The notes under the pieces were generated by a model, which saw only the letters and a list, made by a program, of their open reading frames with translations, ran no database searches and was not told where the DNA came from. Position numbers and translations under genes: made by a program. A stretch of 64,000 nucleotides of DNA from Cytophagales bacterium (GTDB lineage Bacteria; Bacteroidota; Bacteroidia; Cytophagales; Microscillaceae), in contig RDZE01000025.1 of the NCBI GenBank assembly GCA_004293905.1, positions 62,001 through 126,000 of the forward strand, written 5' to 3'. Position 1 is the first letter of the stretch. Every line of letters starts with the position of its first letter. This document shows, in pieces, positions 48,064-60,700 of this stretch.

Positions 48064-50226
48064 ATGACAAATGCTTTTTTAGAGTTATTAAAAATAGGCG
48101 TATTAGAAAATGACCACATAGAAGTAAAGTTACAAAAACAATTTTTGGTTTTTTTGGCTATTTTTATGAGTATGGGGGGCATAGTATGGGGAAGCATTGG
48201 TTTTGCATTTGGCTTGTATTTGCAAGCAACCATACCCTATGGCTACACAGTTATCAGCATTTTCAACTTGTGGTATTTTTATAAATCAAAGCATTTTTTC
48301 TTCGTAAAAACGCTCCAAACCTCTATCAGCCTATTATTGCCTTTTTTCTTCCAATGGTCTTTAGGCGGTTTTGCCCCTTCGGGCGCAATTATGTTTTGGG
48401 CTATTTTGGCTTTGCTGGCTTCTATCACTTTCCAAAGCAGTAGTACCTCTTTCTTTTGGTTGGCTTGCTTTTTAGCACTCACCATTTTTTCAGTCGTATT
48501 TGATGCCCAATTTTTTCAATGGAAACCCGCCATTTTACCTGCCTATTCTTTGATGTTTTTGGGCTTGAATATGAGCATCATACCCGCAATAGTTTTTGGG
48601 CTTATGCTCTACATAGTAAAAAAACAAGAAGCAACCCAATTGGCTTTACAAAAAACCCAAGAAGAAATCACTGCCCAAAACCAAGCACTCAATGTAGCCA
48701 ACGAAAAGCTCAATAAATATGGCGAAGATTTGGAGAAGATAGTACAAGAGCGCACACAAAACCTAAAAGAAAGCGAGGAGAAACTCCAAGAAAATGTTAT
48801 TGAATTGCGCCTTATACAGAAGTACTTAGAATCTAACAACCAAAAACAACAAATCTTGAATCAGATTTTGAGCAGCTCTTTGCAAGAACACGACGATTTA
48901 GACGATTTTTTATCCAAAGTAATCCAAGCCTTGAGCAGTATTACTTTTATGAAAATGCAGCCGGGTATTGGTATTTTTTTGCGCAAAAATGATGGCACTT
49001 ATGAGTTGCGCGCGCAAAAATCACTCTCTCCGCAAATACAAAGTTTGTGCAAAAATATCAAAGAAGGGCAATGCCTTTGTGGATTGGCAGCGCAAACCAA
49101 AACCGTACAATACGCACATTGCATAGACGAACGCCATACGACTACCTTTGAGGGCATCAAAGAACATGGACATTATAACCTGCCTATCATGTTGGCTGAC
49201 GAAGCTGTCGGTGTTTTGGTTGTGTATCTCGCACATGGGCATCAACGCAATGAGCAAGAAATAGAATTTTTGGAAACAGTTTGCTATATCATTGCAGATA
49301 CGATAGCCAAAATAAATGCTCGAATACTGATAGAGGAACAAAACAACATCTTACAATCTTCCGAAGAAGAACTCAAGCAAAATTTAGAAGAACTACAAGC
49401 CACACAAGACCAACTGCAAAAGAATTTAGCCATAGTAGAAAGCCAACGCGATGAAATAGTTTCTTCCATTAACTATGCGCGCCGTATTCAAACGGCACTT
49501 TTGCCCAAAAGAGATAAAATACAACTACATATACCCGATTTATTGCTCTATTATGTGCCAAAAGACATCGTTTCGGGCGATTTTTATTGGTTCTCAAACC
49601 ACCAAGCACTGCAAAATGAGGTGATTTTGGCGGTAGTAGATTGCACAGGGCATGGCGTTTCGGGGGCGTTTATGACGGTCATCAGCGAAAGTTTATTAGA
49701 CCAAATCGTGAACAAAGACCAAATATTTTCGCCCGCCCAAATACTTACCGAGTTAGACAATCGTTTGCTAAAAACCCTCCAACAACAAACAAGAGGCAAA
49801 GACGCAGACAAAGTAAATGATGGTATGGATATTATCGTTTTGCGCCTGAACTTAGCAGAGCGCAAAGTGGTATTCGCTGGTGCAAAACGCCCTTTGTGGA
49901 TTTTTGAGCAAAACAAAGAAGAAATAACGGAATACAAAGGCGATAAATTTCCTATTGGGAGTGGGCAGTTCGAGCAGAAAATATTTACTGAAAAAGCCAT
50001 TGACCTGCAAGCAGGCGATATGATTTATGCATTTACTGATGGCTACGCTGACCAATTTGGCACAGAGGGCAAACTTACGGTGCGCAGATTCCGAAGTTTA
50101 ATCAACGAAATATACACCTACCATGTGGCTGCCCAAGAAAAAATCTTAGATGCCCGCCTTATGCTTTGGAAAAGTACTGAAAAACAAACCGATGATGTAT
50201 TGGTCTTGGGTGTAAAAGTGCCATAA
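48064..50226 (+). CDS. Membrane GAF-domain SpoIIE-family phosphatase
   Basis: A 720-residue protein. About six transmembrane segments lie in the first 195 residues, then a coiled coil (about 195-270), a GAF-type sensor domain (about 275-425, GIGIFLRKNDGTYELRAQ, CGLAAQTKTVQYAHC), a second coiled coil and a PP2C/SpoIIE phosphatase: SGDFYWFSNH, VVDCTGHGVSGAFM, AFTDGYADQFG and TDDVLVLGV. It is the second SpoIIE phosphatase in the window. The stop lies 8 bp before the first CRISPR repeat, with no terminator between. Confidence 0.88.
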   Translation: MTNAFLELLKIGVLENDHIEVKLQKQFLVFLAIFMSMGGIVWGSIGFAFGLYLQATIPYGYTVISIFNLWYFYKSKHFFFVKTLQTSISLLLPFFFQWSLGGFAPSGAIMFWAILALLASITFQSSSTSFFWLACFLALTIFSVVFDAQFFQWKPAILPAYSLMFLGLNMSIIPAIVFGLMLYIVKKQEATQLALQKTQEEITAQNQALNVANEKLNKYGEDLEKIVQERTQNLKESEEKLQENVIELRLIQKYLESNNQKQQILNQILSSSLQEHDDLDDFLSKVIQALSSITFMKMQPGIGIFLRKNDGTYELRAQKSLSPQIQSLCKNIKEGQCLCGLAAQTKTVQYAHCIDERHTTTFEGIKEHGHYNLPIMLADEAVGVLVVYLAHGHQRNEQEIEFLETVCYIIADTIAKINARILIEEQNNILQSSEEELKQNLEELQATQDQLQKNLAIVESQRDEIVSSINYARRIQTALLPKRDKIQLHIPDLLLYYVPKDIVSGDFYWFSNHQALQNEVILAVVDCTGHGVSGAFMTVISESLLDQIVNKDQIFSPAQILTELDNRLLKTLQQQTRGKDADKVNDGMDIIVLRLNLAERKVVFAGAKRPLWIFEQNKEEITEYKGDKFPIGSGQFEQKIFTEKAIDLQAGDMIYAFTDGYADQFGTEGKLTVRRFRSLINEIYTYHVAAQEKILDARLMLWKSTEKQTDDVLVLGVKVP

Positions 50227-50234
50227 CGAGCCTT

Positions 50235-50265
50235 ATTTCAATACTTTGAAGAGTACAATTAAAAT
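50235..50265 (-). repeat. Degenerate distal repeat of the array
   Basis: The leftmost repeat has A at position 1 and A instead of C at position 9 (50243). Mutated repeats usually mark the end opposite the leader. Confidence 0.9.
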
Positions 50266-50301
50266 CGTAACACCGTCATAGAGTAAGCGAAATTCTACAG
50301 C

Positions 50302-52267
50302 GTTTCAATCCTTTGAAGAGTACAATTAAAATCGATTATGAGCGATTATTTTCCTGGTTCAGAATAGTTTCAATCCTTTGAAGAGTACAATTAAAATTGT
50401 TGTTATTTACCACATTTGGCAGCGAAACCCCCGCGTTTCAATCCTTTGAAGAGTACAATTAAAATTAAAAAAGAAGCCGAAGAACTCCTAACCAAAGAAA
50501 AGTTTCAATCCTTTGAAGAGTACAATTAAAATAATTATCAACTTTTTGAAAAAGCAAAATAAAGAAGGTTTCAATCCTTTGAAGAGTACAATTAAAATCA
50601 GGCTACAGGGTTGAGGTATGTGTAAGCGTAGAGTTTCAATCCTTTGAAGAGTACAATTAAAATTTATACCCTTTGCAACGATACTAAGTATTCAGAAAGT
50701 TTCAATCCTTTGAAGAGTACAATTAAAATTTCGACCTAAAAAAGCTAACCGTGATTTAACTTTTTGGTTTCAATCCTTTGAATAGTACAATTAAAATGAG
50801 AACTGATTTAGCCAAACCGATAGAAAAAGTTAAAGTTTCAATCCTTTGAAGAGTACAATTAAAATTATAACTGTTGCTTAACAAAGATAAATGCAGTTAT
50901 GTTTCAATCCTTTGAAGAGTACAATTAAAATAACGTTTGAAGTGGGGGGGAAAATACCTGCTGTAGTGTTTCAATCCTTTGAAGAGTACAATTAAAATAA
51001 TTTCCTTTTTAAAAACCAATAAACAATTAATATAGTTTCAATCCTTTGAAGAGTACAATTAAAATCGGCACAACGACATTGCTTGTCGCGTTGGTTTCGG
51101 GTTTCAATCCTTTGAAGAGTACAATTAAAATAAAAATATGAAATACGAAAAATTAAAACAAATATGGTTTCAATCCTTTGAAGAGTACAATTAAAATTGG
51201 CTTGCCTTTCCAATTCTTTTTCCAAATACAAGGCGGTTTCAATCCTTTGAAGAGTACAATTAAAATAGTTGCGCCTGCGCCCAAATTCGTACTTGTATCC
51301 GGTTTCAATCCTTTGAAGAGTACAATTAAAATTTGGAGCAGGCAGTCGCCGCGCTCACTGCCAAAATGTTTCAATCCTTTGAAGAGTACAATTAAAATAG
51401 CAAGTTGGCGAGATTACCTTTCGCGCGATGTCCTAGTTTCAATCCTTTGAAGAGTACAATTAAAATAAGAAGGAAGTATTTCTCAAACCCAATTTAAAAT
51501 AAGTTTCAATCCTTTGAAGAGTACAATTAAAATAGTGCCCAGAAAATACACTGCTGCAAAAAAATGATGTTTCAATCCTTTGAAGAGTACAATTAAAATA
51601 AAGAATTGCAAGAAACCCTTATCGCATTAGGCTAGTTTCAATCCTTTGAAGAGTACAATTAAAATGCAATGGGCATACCAAACCCAAAATACAATCAAAA
51701 GTTTCAATCCTTTGAAGAGTACAATTAAAATTATATTCCAAGAGTTTCGTTTGTCCGAACCCGAAGAGTTTCAATCCTTTGAAGAGTACAATTAAAATAA
51801 AATAACAACGGACGCGGGCACGGCTTGGCGGCAAGGTTTCAATCCTTTGAAGAGTACAATTAAAATAAGGCACAGTTACCCTCATAGCCTTTCAGTTCAA
51901 GCCGTTTCAATCCTTTGAAGAGTACAATTAAAATTGGTGGACGGTCTCTACACAATGCTCAAGAAACACGGTTTCAATCCTTTGAAGAGTACAATTAAAA
52001 TACACCTGCAAAGTCGCCTGCCTTGTCGTAGTATTTGTTTCAATCCTTTGAAGAGTACAATTAAAATTAGTTTGAGAGCCATAAGGGGCTATTTCACAAA
52101 CGAGTTTCAATCCTTTGAAGAGTACAATTAAAATTGTGGTTGATGTTACCACCACACCAAACGATTTTATGTTTCAATCCTTTGAAGAGTACAATTAAAA
52201 TTTTCATCAACGATGCCAGTTACAAATTCTCTCGTTGTTTCAATCCTTTGAAGAGTACAATTAAAAT
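50302..52267 (-). repeat. Older block: 30 repeats starting with G
   Basis: Repeats 2-31 all start with G on the plus strand (handle ATTGAAAC). One (50767-50797) also carries T for G at 50783. Confidence 0.9.
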
Positions 52268-54607
52268 TCCCCGCGTTCTTTGGTTTTACTATCCATAAAC
52301 ACATTTCAATCCTTTGAAGAGTACAATTAAAATAGTAGCCCGCCGCGCCTGCAAAAGGTTCAATTATTGATTTCAATCCTTTGAAGAGTACAATTAAAAT
52401 AGTTGCAAACCTCAAAAAGACTTGCAAAACTTAGTATATTTCAATCCTTTGAAGAGTACAATTAAAATATTGATTTACACTTTATTAGGTTGCAAGTGGT
52501 CAAGATTTCAATCCTTTGAAGAGTACAATTAAAATTTTGATAAGCCTCCTTATCAGTAAAAAGAGTAACGTCATTTCAATCCTTTGAAGAGTACAATTAA
52601 AATTGGGACGGAGGCGATTACGATACTTTGCGAAGGGCAAATTTCAATCCTTTGAAGAGTACAATTAAAATCTGCTTTGTCGGCATCGGATATCCACCAA
52701 ACTTCCCATTTCAATCCTTTGAAGAGTACAATTAAAATCAGCTTCTCTTTTCGTTTCGTAGCTTGCTTCTGTTTTATTTCAATCCTTTGAAGAGTACAAT
52801 TAAAATAAAAAAAGATTGGGACGAAGCCCTAATTTAGCTGAATTTCAATCCTTTGAAGAGTACAATTAAAATTTGAAATCGAATCTTTGGAAGACAAGAA
52901 AAAATACGAATTTCAATCCTTTGAAGAGTACAATTAAAATTGCTTCAGAGAGAGTAACCAAAATATTTTGCTCCGATTTCAATCCTTTGAAGAGTACAAT
53001 TAAAATTATTTTTTTATTTTGTTTACTAAGTTTGAGATACTCATTTCAATCCTTTGAAGAGTACAATTAAAATAATATGAGCTTCTCAAGCTATTTGAGG
53101 CTATGAAAATTTCAATCCTTTGAAGAGTACAATTAAAATGGCAGACACGTTGTAAATTCAAAGGAAGTCCTACTTATTTCAATCCTTTGAAGAGTACAAT
53201 TAAAATATACTGGGGTTCTCAGGCTACCAAGAGGAAGATTTCATTTCAATCCTTTGAAGAGTACAATTAAAATAAGTAAGGGACTATGTGGAGAAAAACG
53301 GCGGAGCTTAATTTCAATCCTTTGAAGAGTACAATTAAAATCGCGCTACTATTTCCCACACTACGCCGATACAGATATTTCAATCCTTTGAAGAGTACAA
53401 TTAAAATAATGGCACCCCAAGAGGCTTCAAGGTATGGGAGAAGATTTCAATCCTTTGAAGAGTACAATTAAAATTATCAACAAATGATGATTATGAACTC
53501 GAATGGACTATTTCAATCCTTTGAAGAGTACAATTAAAATCCTGAATATTTCCTGCGGTAAAGCCTTTGTACCTTGATTTCAATCCTTTGAAGAGTACAA
53601 TTAAAATTTGAAGGCGATTAGTAAAAATTGGTGCATTATTTCATTTCAATCCTTTGAAGAGTACAATTAAAATAACTACTTGGCTACCAACGTCCATCAG
53701 CGCGACAAATTTCAATCCTTTGAAGAGTACAATTAAAATACCCATTGGTGTTTGGCAACCAAATTATTTCTCTACATTTCAATCCTTTGAAGAGTACAAT
53801 TAAAATAAGCAAAGACAAACGGCTATTTATCAACAGCCACACTATTTCAATCCTTTGAAGAGTACAATTAAAATGCTTGCGATAATTCTATCGCTTATCA
53901 GCTCCGTAGATTTCAATCCTTTGAAGAGTACAATTAAAATCGGTACAAATTGTATGCCCAAAAAGCCGAAGAAGAATTTCAATCCTTTGAAGAGTACAAT
54001 TAAAATTGGGCGCAGGCGCAACTTTTACGGGCACCTCGCGCGAATTTCAATCCTTTGAAGAGTACAATTAAAATTCTTGTTGCTTTTTTTGCATCTCTTC
54101 GGTGTATAGAATTTCAATCCTTTGAAGAGTACAATTAAAATGGCGCGGCAAGGGTAAGAAGCGAAACCTTCACCGAATTTCAATCCTTTGAAGAGTACAA
54201 TTAAAATAATCTTTAAGGGCTTTTTCTGTGTTGTTGCCAAAGAATTTCAATCCTTTGAAGAGTACAATTAAAATATTTTGCAATAAAAATATCAACATAA
54301 GCTGATTTGAATTTCAATCCTTTGAAGAGTACAATTAAAATAAAAACAAGGTTGGTTCGCTGTAAGTGCGGATTTATATTTCAATCCTTTGAAGAGTACA
54401 ATTAAAATTGGAAAAGGTTTTTGCAGAAAAGCAAAAAAAACTATTTCAATCCTTTGAAGAGTACAATTAAAATCAGCATTTCCATTTCCTATTCTATAGT
54501 CAAGAAGCGTATTTCAATCCTTTGAAGAGTACAATTAAAATTATCCAGGTGCCAGCGACCAAACCAAGTGCATCATATTTCAATCCTTTGAAGAGTACAA
54601 TTAAAAT

Positions 54608-54708
54608 ATTAGCCTTCAAGAAGACTATTTTGACTGATTTTTATTTCAATCCTTTGAAGAGTACAATTAAAATATTAGCCTTCAAGAAGACTATTTTGAC
54701 TGATTTTT
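54608..54708. repeat. Tandem duplicated spacer
   Basis: The 35-nt spacers at 54608-54642 and 54674-54708 are identical, separated by one repeat. Confidence 0.95.
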
Positions 54709-57700
54709 ATTTCAATCCTTTGAAGAGTACAATTAAAATACTATGTAGCCGCGCGTTTTGGCGGTTGTTGCAAGATTTCAATCCTTTGAAGAGTACAATT
54801 AAAATTATCATAGAAACGACCGCCATGTTTCAAAAATTCGAATTTCAATCCTTTGAAGAGTACAATTAAAATCTTTATTAGCTAAATTGTGGAATGTAGG
54901 GGCGATGCATTTCAATCCTTTGAAGAGTACAATTAAAATAAAGAGGGAAAAAATCTCCTTGAAAAAATATTCCTCATTTCAATCCTTTGAAGAGTACAAT
55001 TAAAATTAAAAGGCGCTCTGAATCTTGTTTAAACCCCATTTATTTCAATCCTTTGAAGAGTACAATTAAAATCAAAATGAAAGATGTTGAGGAGAGAGTA
55101 TCAACAATTTCAATCCTTTGAAGAGTACAATTAAAATTCCGAAGCGATAGTAGTGCGAATGACATTCGCCATTATTTCAATCCTTTGAAGAGTACAATTA
55201 AAATCCACGACCTAAGCAGGGAAGACATCGAAATAAAAAATTTCAATCCTTTGAAGAGTACAATTAAAATTTTAACCCGGCGACCTCTTATCTAAAAGAT
55301 ATGGAGATTTCAATCCTTTGAAGAGTACAATTAAAATACGAAATAGTCGAGGGGTGTCATCCGCGTCGAGGGATTTCAATCCTTTGAAGAGTACAATTAA
55401 AATCAGACCCGCAAATGCAGAAACTTTCTCCGCCTAAATTTCAATCCTTTGAAGAGTACAATTAAAATTAAAAACCTTTTTTTTGATACTTTCCATGTGT
55501 TGGATTTCAATCCTTTGAAGAGTACAATTAAAATATAACAACTATAATCAACTCGATATGTCCCCGCACGATTTCAATCCTTTGAAGAGTACAATTAAAA
55601 TAAAGGAGTTTTAATAAACTGTATTCTTTCTTGTCTAATTTCAATCCTTTGAAGAGTACAATTAAAATTGTGGATAAAATTTATTTAGGCGGGGATACCT
55701 ATGGAAATTTCAATCCTTTGAAGAGTACAATTAAAATAAAACCCCGACCTTTTCTTATATAGCGCGGCGGTAAAATTTCAATCCTTTGAAGAGTACAATT
55801 AAAATTGGTTTTTCTGATGTCTGCAAATTGGTCGGAGTATTATTTCAATCCTTTGAAGAGTACAATTAAAATGAAATTTTTTGAATATATCAGCACTTTA
55901 TTTCTAAAATTTCAATCCTTTGAAGAGTACAATTAAAATTGGAATTGACAATTTGCAAATTCCACTGTCCATCTTATTTCAATCCTTTGAAGAGTACAAT
56001 TAAAATACTACTACGATTTGTTAATCCAAGAAATCGCGAAAAATTTCAATCCTTTGAAGAGTACAATTAAAATAAAACAAGCTGAATATTGAAAATATTA
56101 AAGAAGCATTTCAATCCTTTGAAGAGTACAATTAAAATAGTATAAAAGCAACAACAAGAAAGACATAGTAATAAATTTCAATCCTTTGAAGAGTACAATT
56201 AAAATTTAAAGTAGACGGCACAGTCAATACTATCCCGACCTAATTTCAATCCTTTGAAGAGTACAATTAAAATTATGCCTACGTGTTAGGGATACCCTTT
56301 GATTTCTCATTTCAATCCTTTGAAGAGTACAATTAAAATCTACATTTGCTTCTCTTTTTGTAAGCTCCAAGGTAGATTTCAATCCTTTGAAGAGTACAAT
56401 TAAAATTTCTTCTGAATAATCATCACTTTTTGAAGTTTCTACATTTCAATCCTTTGAAGAGTACAATTAAAATCTGAAAAGAAAAAGATAATCTTTAAAT
56501 TGTCCTAATTTCAATCCTTTGAAGAGTACAATTAAAATGGTTGTAAGGTGGGTCAGTGAGAACTATGCGTGCCTTATTTCAATCCTTTGAAGAGTACAAT
56601 TAAAATTTCGCCGTTGGCATCTCTGTATCCAACTGCATAGTTATTTCAATCCTTTGAAGAGTACAATTAAAATCATGGTAAGTATTAATGATGCCAAACT
56701 TCGCATCGTATTTCAATCCTTTGAAGAGTACAATTAAAATTGACACTAAAAACCCTACTTTGCACCTTGTTTATAAATTTCAATCCTTTGAAGAGTACAA
56801 TTAAAATCCGAATTCTCTTCCGCTTGTTCTTTGAACTGCTTATATTTCAATCCTTTGAAGAGTACAATTAAAATCGCTTTTTGGCTTCCGCTATTTGGCG
56901 AGGGTTCATAATTTCAATCCTTTGAAGAGTACAATTAAAATTGGCAGTAGGGAAAGTAATTTTTGATGTTTTTTCTAATTTCAATCCTTTGAAGAGTACA
57001 ATTAAAATTTAAAGTTGTTTTGTCAAGCCCTTGGGTCCTATGCATTTCAATCCTTTGAAGAGTACAATTAAAATATAGAAAATTCTATCTCTTATGTAGA
57101 GATAAAGTTTATTTCAATCCTTTGAAGAGTACAATTAAAATCAGTGGTGGTGCCGTTTTGGGAAAAGAGTAAATCTAATTTCAATCCTTTGAAGAGTACA
57201 ATTAAAATGCCTTGTAGTTGTATTTTGATGTACGATTGTCAAATATTTCAATCCTTTGAAGAGTACAATTAAAATAAGAGTACGATACAACAACAAGTAG
57301 CTTGAGTATCTATTTCAATCCTTTGAAGAGTACAATTAAAATACTATGCTATTTTTTTGCTCAAAAGCAAAATATTAAAAATTTCAATCCTTTGAAGAGT
57401 ACAATTAAAATCGGCTATATAGTCCCTACAAAACTTTCTTCTATAGCATTTCAATCCTTTGAAGAGTACAATTAAAATATTGCGGGCGCGTCCTCAGGTA
57501 AGGCTTCAGGTAGTTTATTTCAATCCTTTGAAGAGTACAATTAAAATATTGTAGAAAAACCACGTATGCAGGCAAGTATGCAATTTCAATCCTTTGAAGA
57601 GTACAATTAAAATAAGCCAATAAGGTCGCAACTCCACAGGAAGAACAAATTTCAATCCTTTGAAGAGTACAATTAAAATTTATTTTAGCCAATTTCTCTT

Positions 57701-60700
57701 CTATTTCTCCTATATTTCAATCCTTTGAAGAGTACAATTAAAATGAAGATACAACAAATATACAACTCGCTCATGTCAAAATTTCAATCCTTTGAAGAGT
57801 ACAATTAAAATTAGAGTTTTGAGCTTTCTGACCACAACATAGCCTTATTTCAATCCTTTGAAGAGTACAATTAAAATCTTTGTACTCAAGATAGAACTCG
57901 AGCAATTTTGCTTCATTTCAATCCTTTGAAGAGTACAATTAAAATTTTTCGCTGGGGCTTCTTCTGGGGATAGAATACAAAATTTCAATCCTTTGAAGAG
58001 TACAATTAAAATTTCAAGTAAAGTACTTGCCTACCGTAGCAGGCAAGTATTTCAATCCTTTGAAGAGTACAATTAAAATGGTCTTACCTGCCAATACACG
58101 TAAAACAAAATATCATTTCAATCCTTTGAAGAGTACAATTAAAATCATATAACTGTATAACATAAATATTTTTCTCTTTTAATTTCAATCCTTTGAAGAG
58201 TACAATTAAAATAAGGCATCAATGCCGACCGAACTCGCATCTCTCAAATTTCAATCCTTTGAAGAGTACAATTAAAATAGTGAGAGTTGAAACCAGAAGA
58301 TATGCCTTTCAAAAATTTCAATCCTTTGAAGAGTACAATTAAAATGATATGTGATGAAGAAAGAAGGCTCAAGGAAAATAATTTCAATCCTTTGAAGAGT
58401 ACAATTAAAATTGTATCGTGCCGGCTTGGAAGATTACGAAATGCTAAATTTCAATCCTTTGAAGAGTACAATTAAAATAAAATATGTCGGCTGCCCTGCT
58501 TTTGGGTGATACTTATTTCAATCCTTTGAAGAGTACAATTAAAATCTCTCTTGAGGCTGTATTTGAAAACGAATATCCTTTATTTCAATCCTTTGAAGAG
58601 TACAATTAAAATGGCACGTAGCGAAGCGGATTGGCTTGTGGGTATCAAATTTCAATCCTTTGAAGAGTACAATTAAAATGCGGGAATCGTTTATATCCCT
58701 TTTACAAGAAAATGATTTCAATCCTTTGAAGAGTACAATTAAAATAGGGCAAGTCTCTCAACGCGATGATGCAGAATCATATTTCAATCCTTTGAAGAGT
58801 ACAATTAAAATTTTTTGTGTAGTTTTTTTAAAAGGGATGAAAAAATATTTCAATCCTTTGAAGAGTACAATTAAAATGGCAACAATCAAGTCAATCCTTT
58901 TTTGCACTGTTGTATTTCAATCCTTTGAAGAGTACAATTAAAATGATTACTTGATACCCCAAGTCATAGAACGCATTTAATTTCAATCCTTTGAAGAGTA
59001 CAATTAAAATGCATTTTTGTTTTCTACTCCAAAAAACTTTCCAACGATTTCAATCCTTTGAAGAGTACAATTAAAATAACACCCCCTACCAACGCCACCG
59101 AAACAATAACTAAATTTCAATCCTTTGAAGAGTACAATTAAAATTTTTCGCATCTATTTTTTTGTATAAGCCAACCAAATATTTCAATCCTTTGAAGAGT
59201 ACAATTAAAATTAGAGGAAGTTTCCCAACCTGCGCCACCGCTTCGATTTCAATCCTTTGAAGAGTACAATTAAAATTGTAGGCAGGTTGGTAGAAACCAT
59301 CTCAAGACTTTTATTTCAATCCTTTGAAGAGTACAATTAAAATTCAAAGCCTACAAACAGAGCTTGATGAGATAAAAGATTTCAATCCTTTGAAGAGTAC
59401 AATTAAAATTCCATTAGAATACAAGAGATACATAGATGCGGATACATTTCAATCCTTTGAAGAGTACAATTAAAATTTTTCATTTTTTTCTAAAATAAAT
59501 CAAATCTCATTTATTTCAATCCTTTGAAGAGTACAATTAAAATTAAAATCGGGCTATCTATGTGCAGTAAAACAAAAAAATTTCAATCCTTTGAAGAGTA
59601 CAATTAAAATTTTTGGCAAGTTCAAGGAGTTCCTTCGTACCTGCAAATTTCAATCCTTTGAAGAGTACAATTAAAATAAAGTACAAAGCTATACTGTGTG
59701 GTTCTTCTTTTTATTTCAATCCTTTGAAGAGTACAATTAAAATCGCAACAAAGCACGGCAACGGCGAGGTATTTTGCGATTTCAATCCTTTGAAGAGTAC
59801 AATTAAAATGCCAACGGGCAGTAAATCCAGCATTTTGGCGAATAAATTTCAATCCTTTGAAGAGTACAATTAAAATTGCGCACTTACGCCTATTGCCGTG
59901 CCTGAATAGTCGATTTCAATCCTTTGAAGAGTACAATTAAAATAGTTTATAGAAGAACAAAATACAAATTTGCCTTTTTATTTCAATCCTTTGAAGAGTA
60001 CAATTAAAATTTTTCCCAGCCTTCTACGAAACCGCGAATAAATTCGGATTTCAATCCTTTGAAGAGTACAATTAAAATAATTTTGTTGGAATCTTCGTTA
60101 AAGGTTTTTTCAAATTTCAATCCTTTGAAGAGTACAATTAAAATCGAATTAGACGCGTTTTTCCCGAAGTGCCTACTGGATTTCAATCCTTTGAAGAGTA
60201 CAATTAAAATAAACAATGGCTACAGCGTTGATGGGCGTGCTGGAGGATTTCAATCCTTTGAAGAGTACAATTAAAATCCAACGCCAAAATAGAGGCTTTG
60301 TTTTTGCAAAAATATTTCAATCCTTTGAAGAGTACAATTAAAATTTTTTCATGTATATATTGCCATTTTTATCCATATCATTTCAATCCTTTGAAGAGTA
60401 CAATTAAAATTTCAATTTTGACAGTACCGATACAGTAACAGGTGTATTTCAATCCTTTGAAGAGTACAATTAAAATCGGAAATTCCGAACAATTGCAAGC
60501 ACCTCTTTTTGATTTCAATCCTTTGAAGAGTACAATTAAAATAGCGCGTGCCAATGACAGAAAAAATAGTAAATCAGCCATTTCAATCCTTTGAAGAGTA
60601 CAATTAAAATTCGTTACTTCTTCTTTCTCTTCTTCTTCCTGTGTCGCAAATTTCAATCCTTTGAAGAGTACAATTAAAATGAAAAATTGAACTGGACAGA

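Noticed and set aside
58861-58913. A second partial repeat copy (CAATCCTTTT) inside a spacer
   Set aside because: Only about 10 bases match and repeat spacing on both sides is normal; chance similarity.
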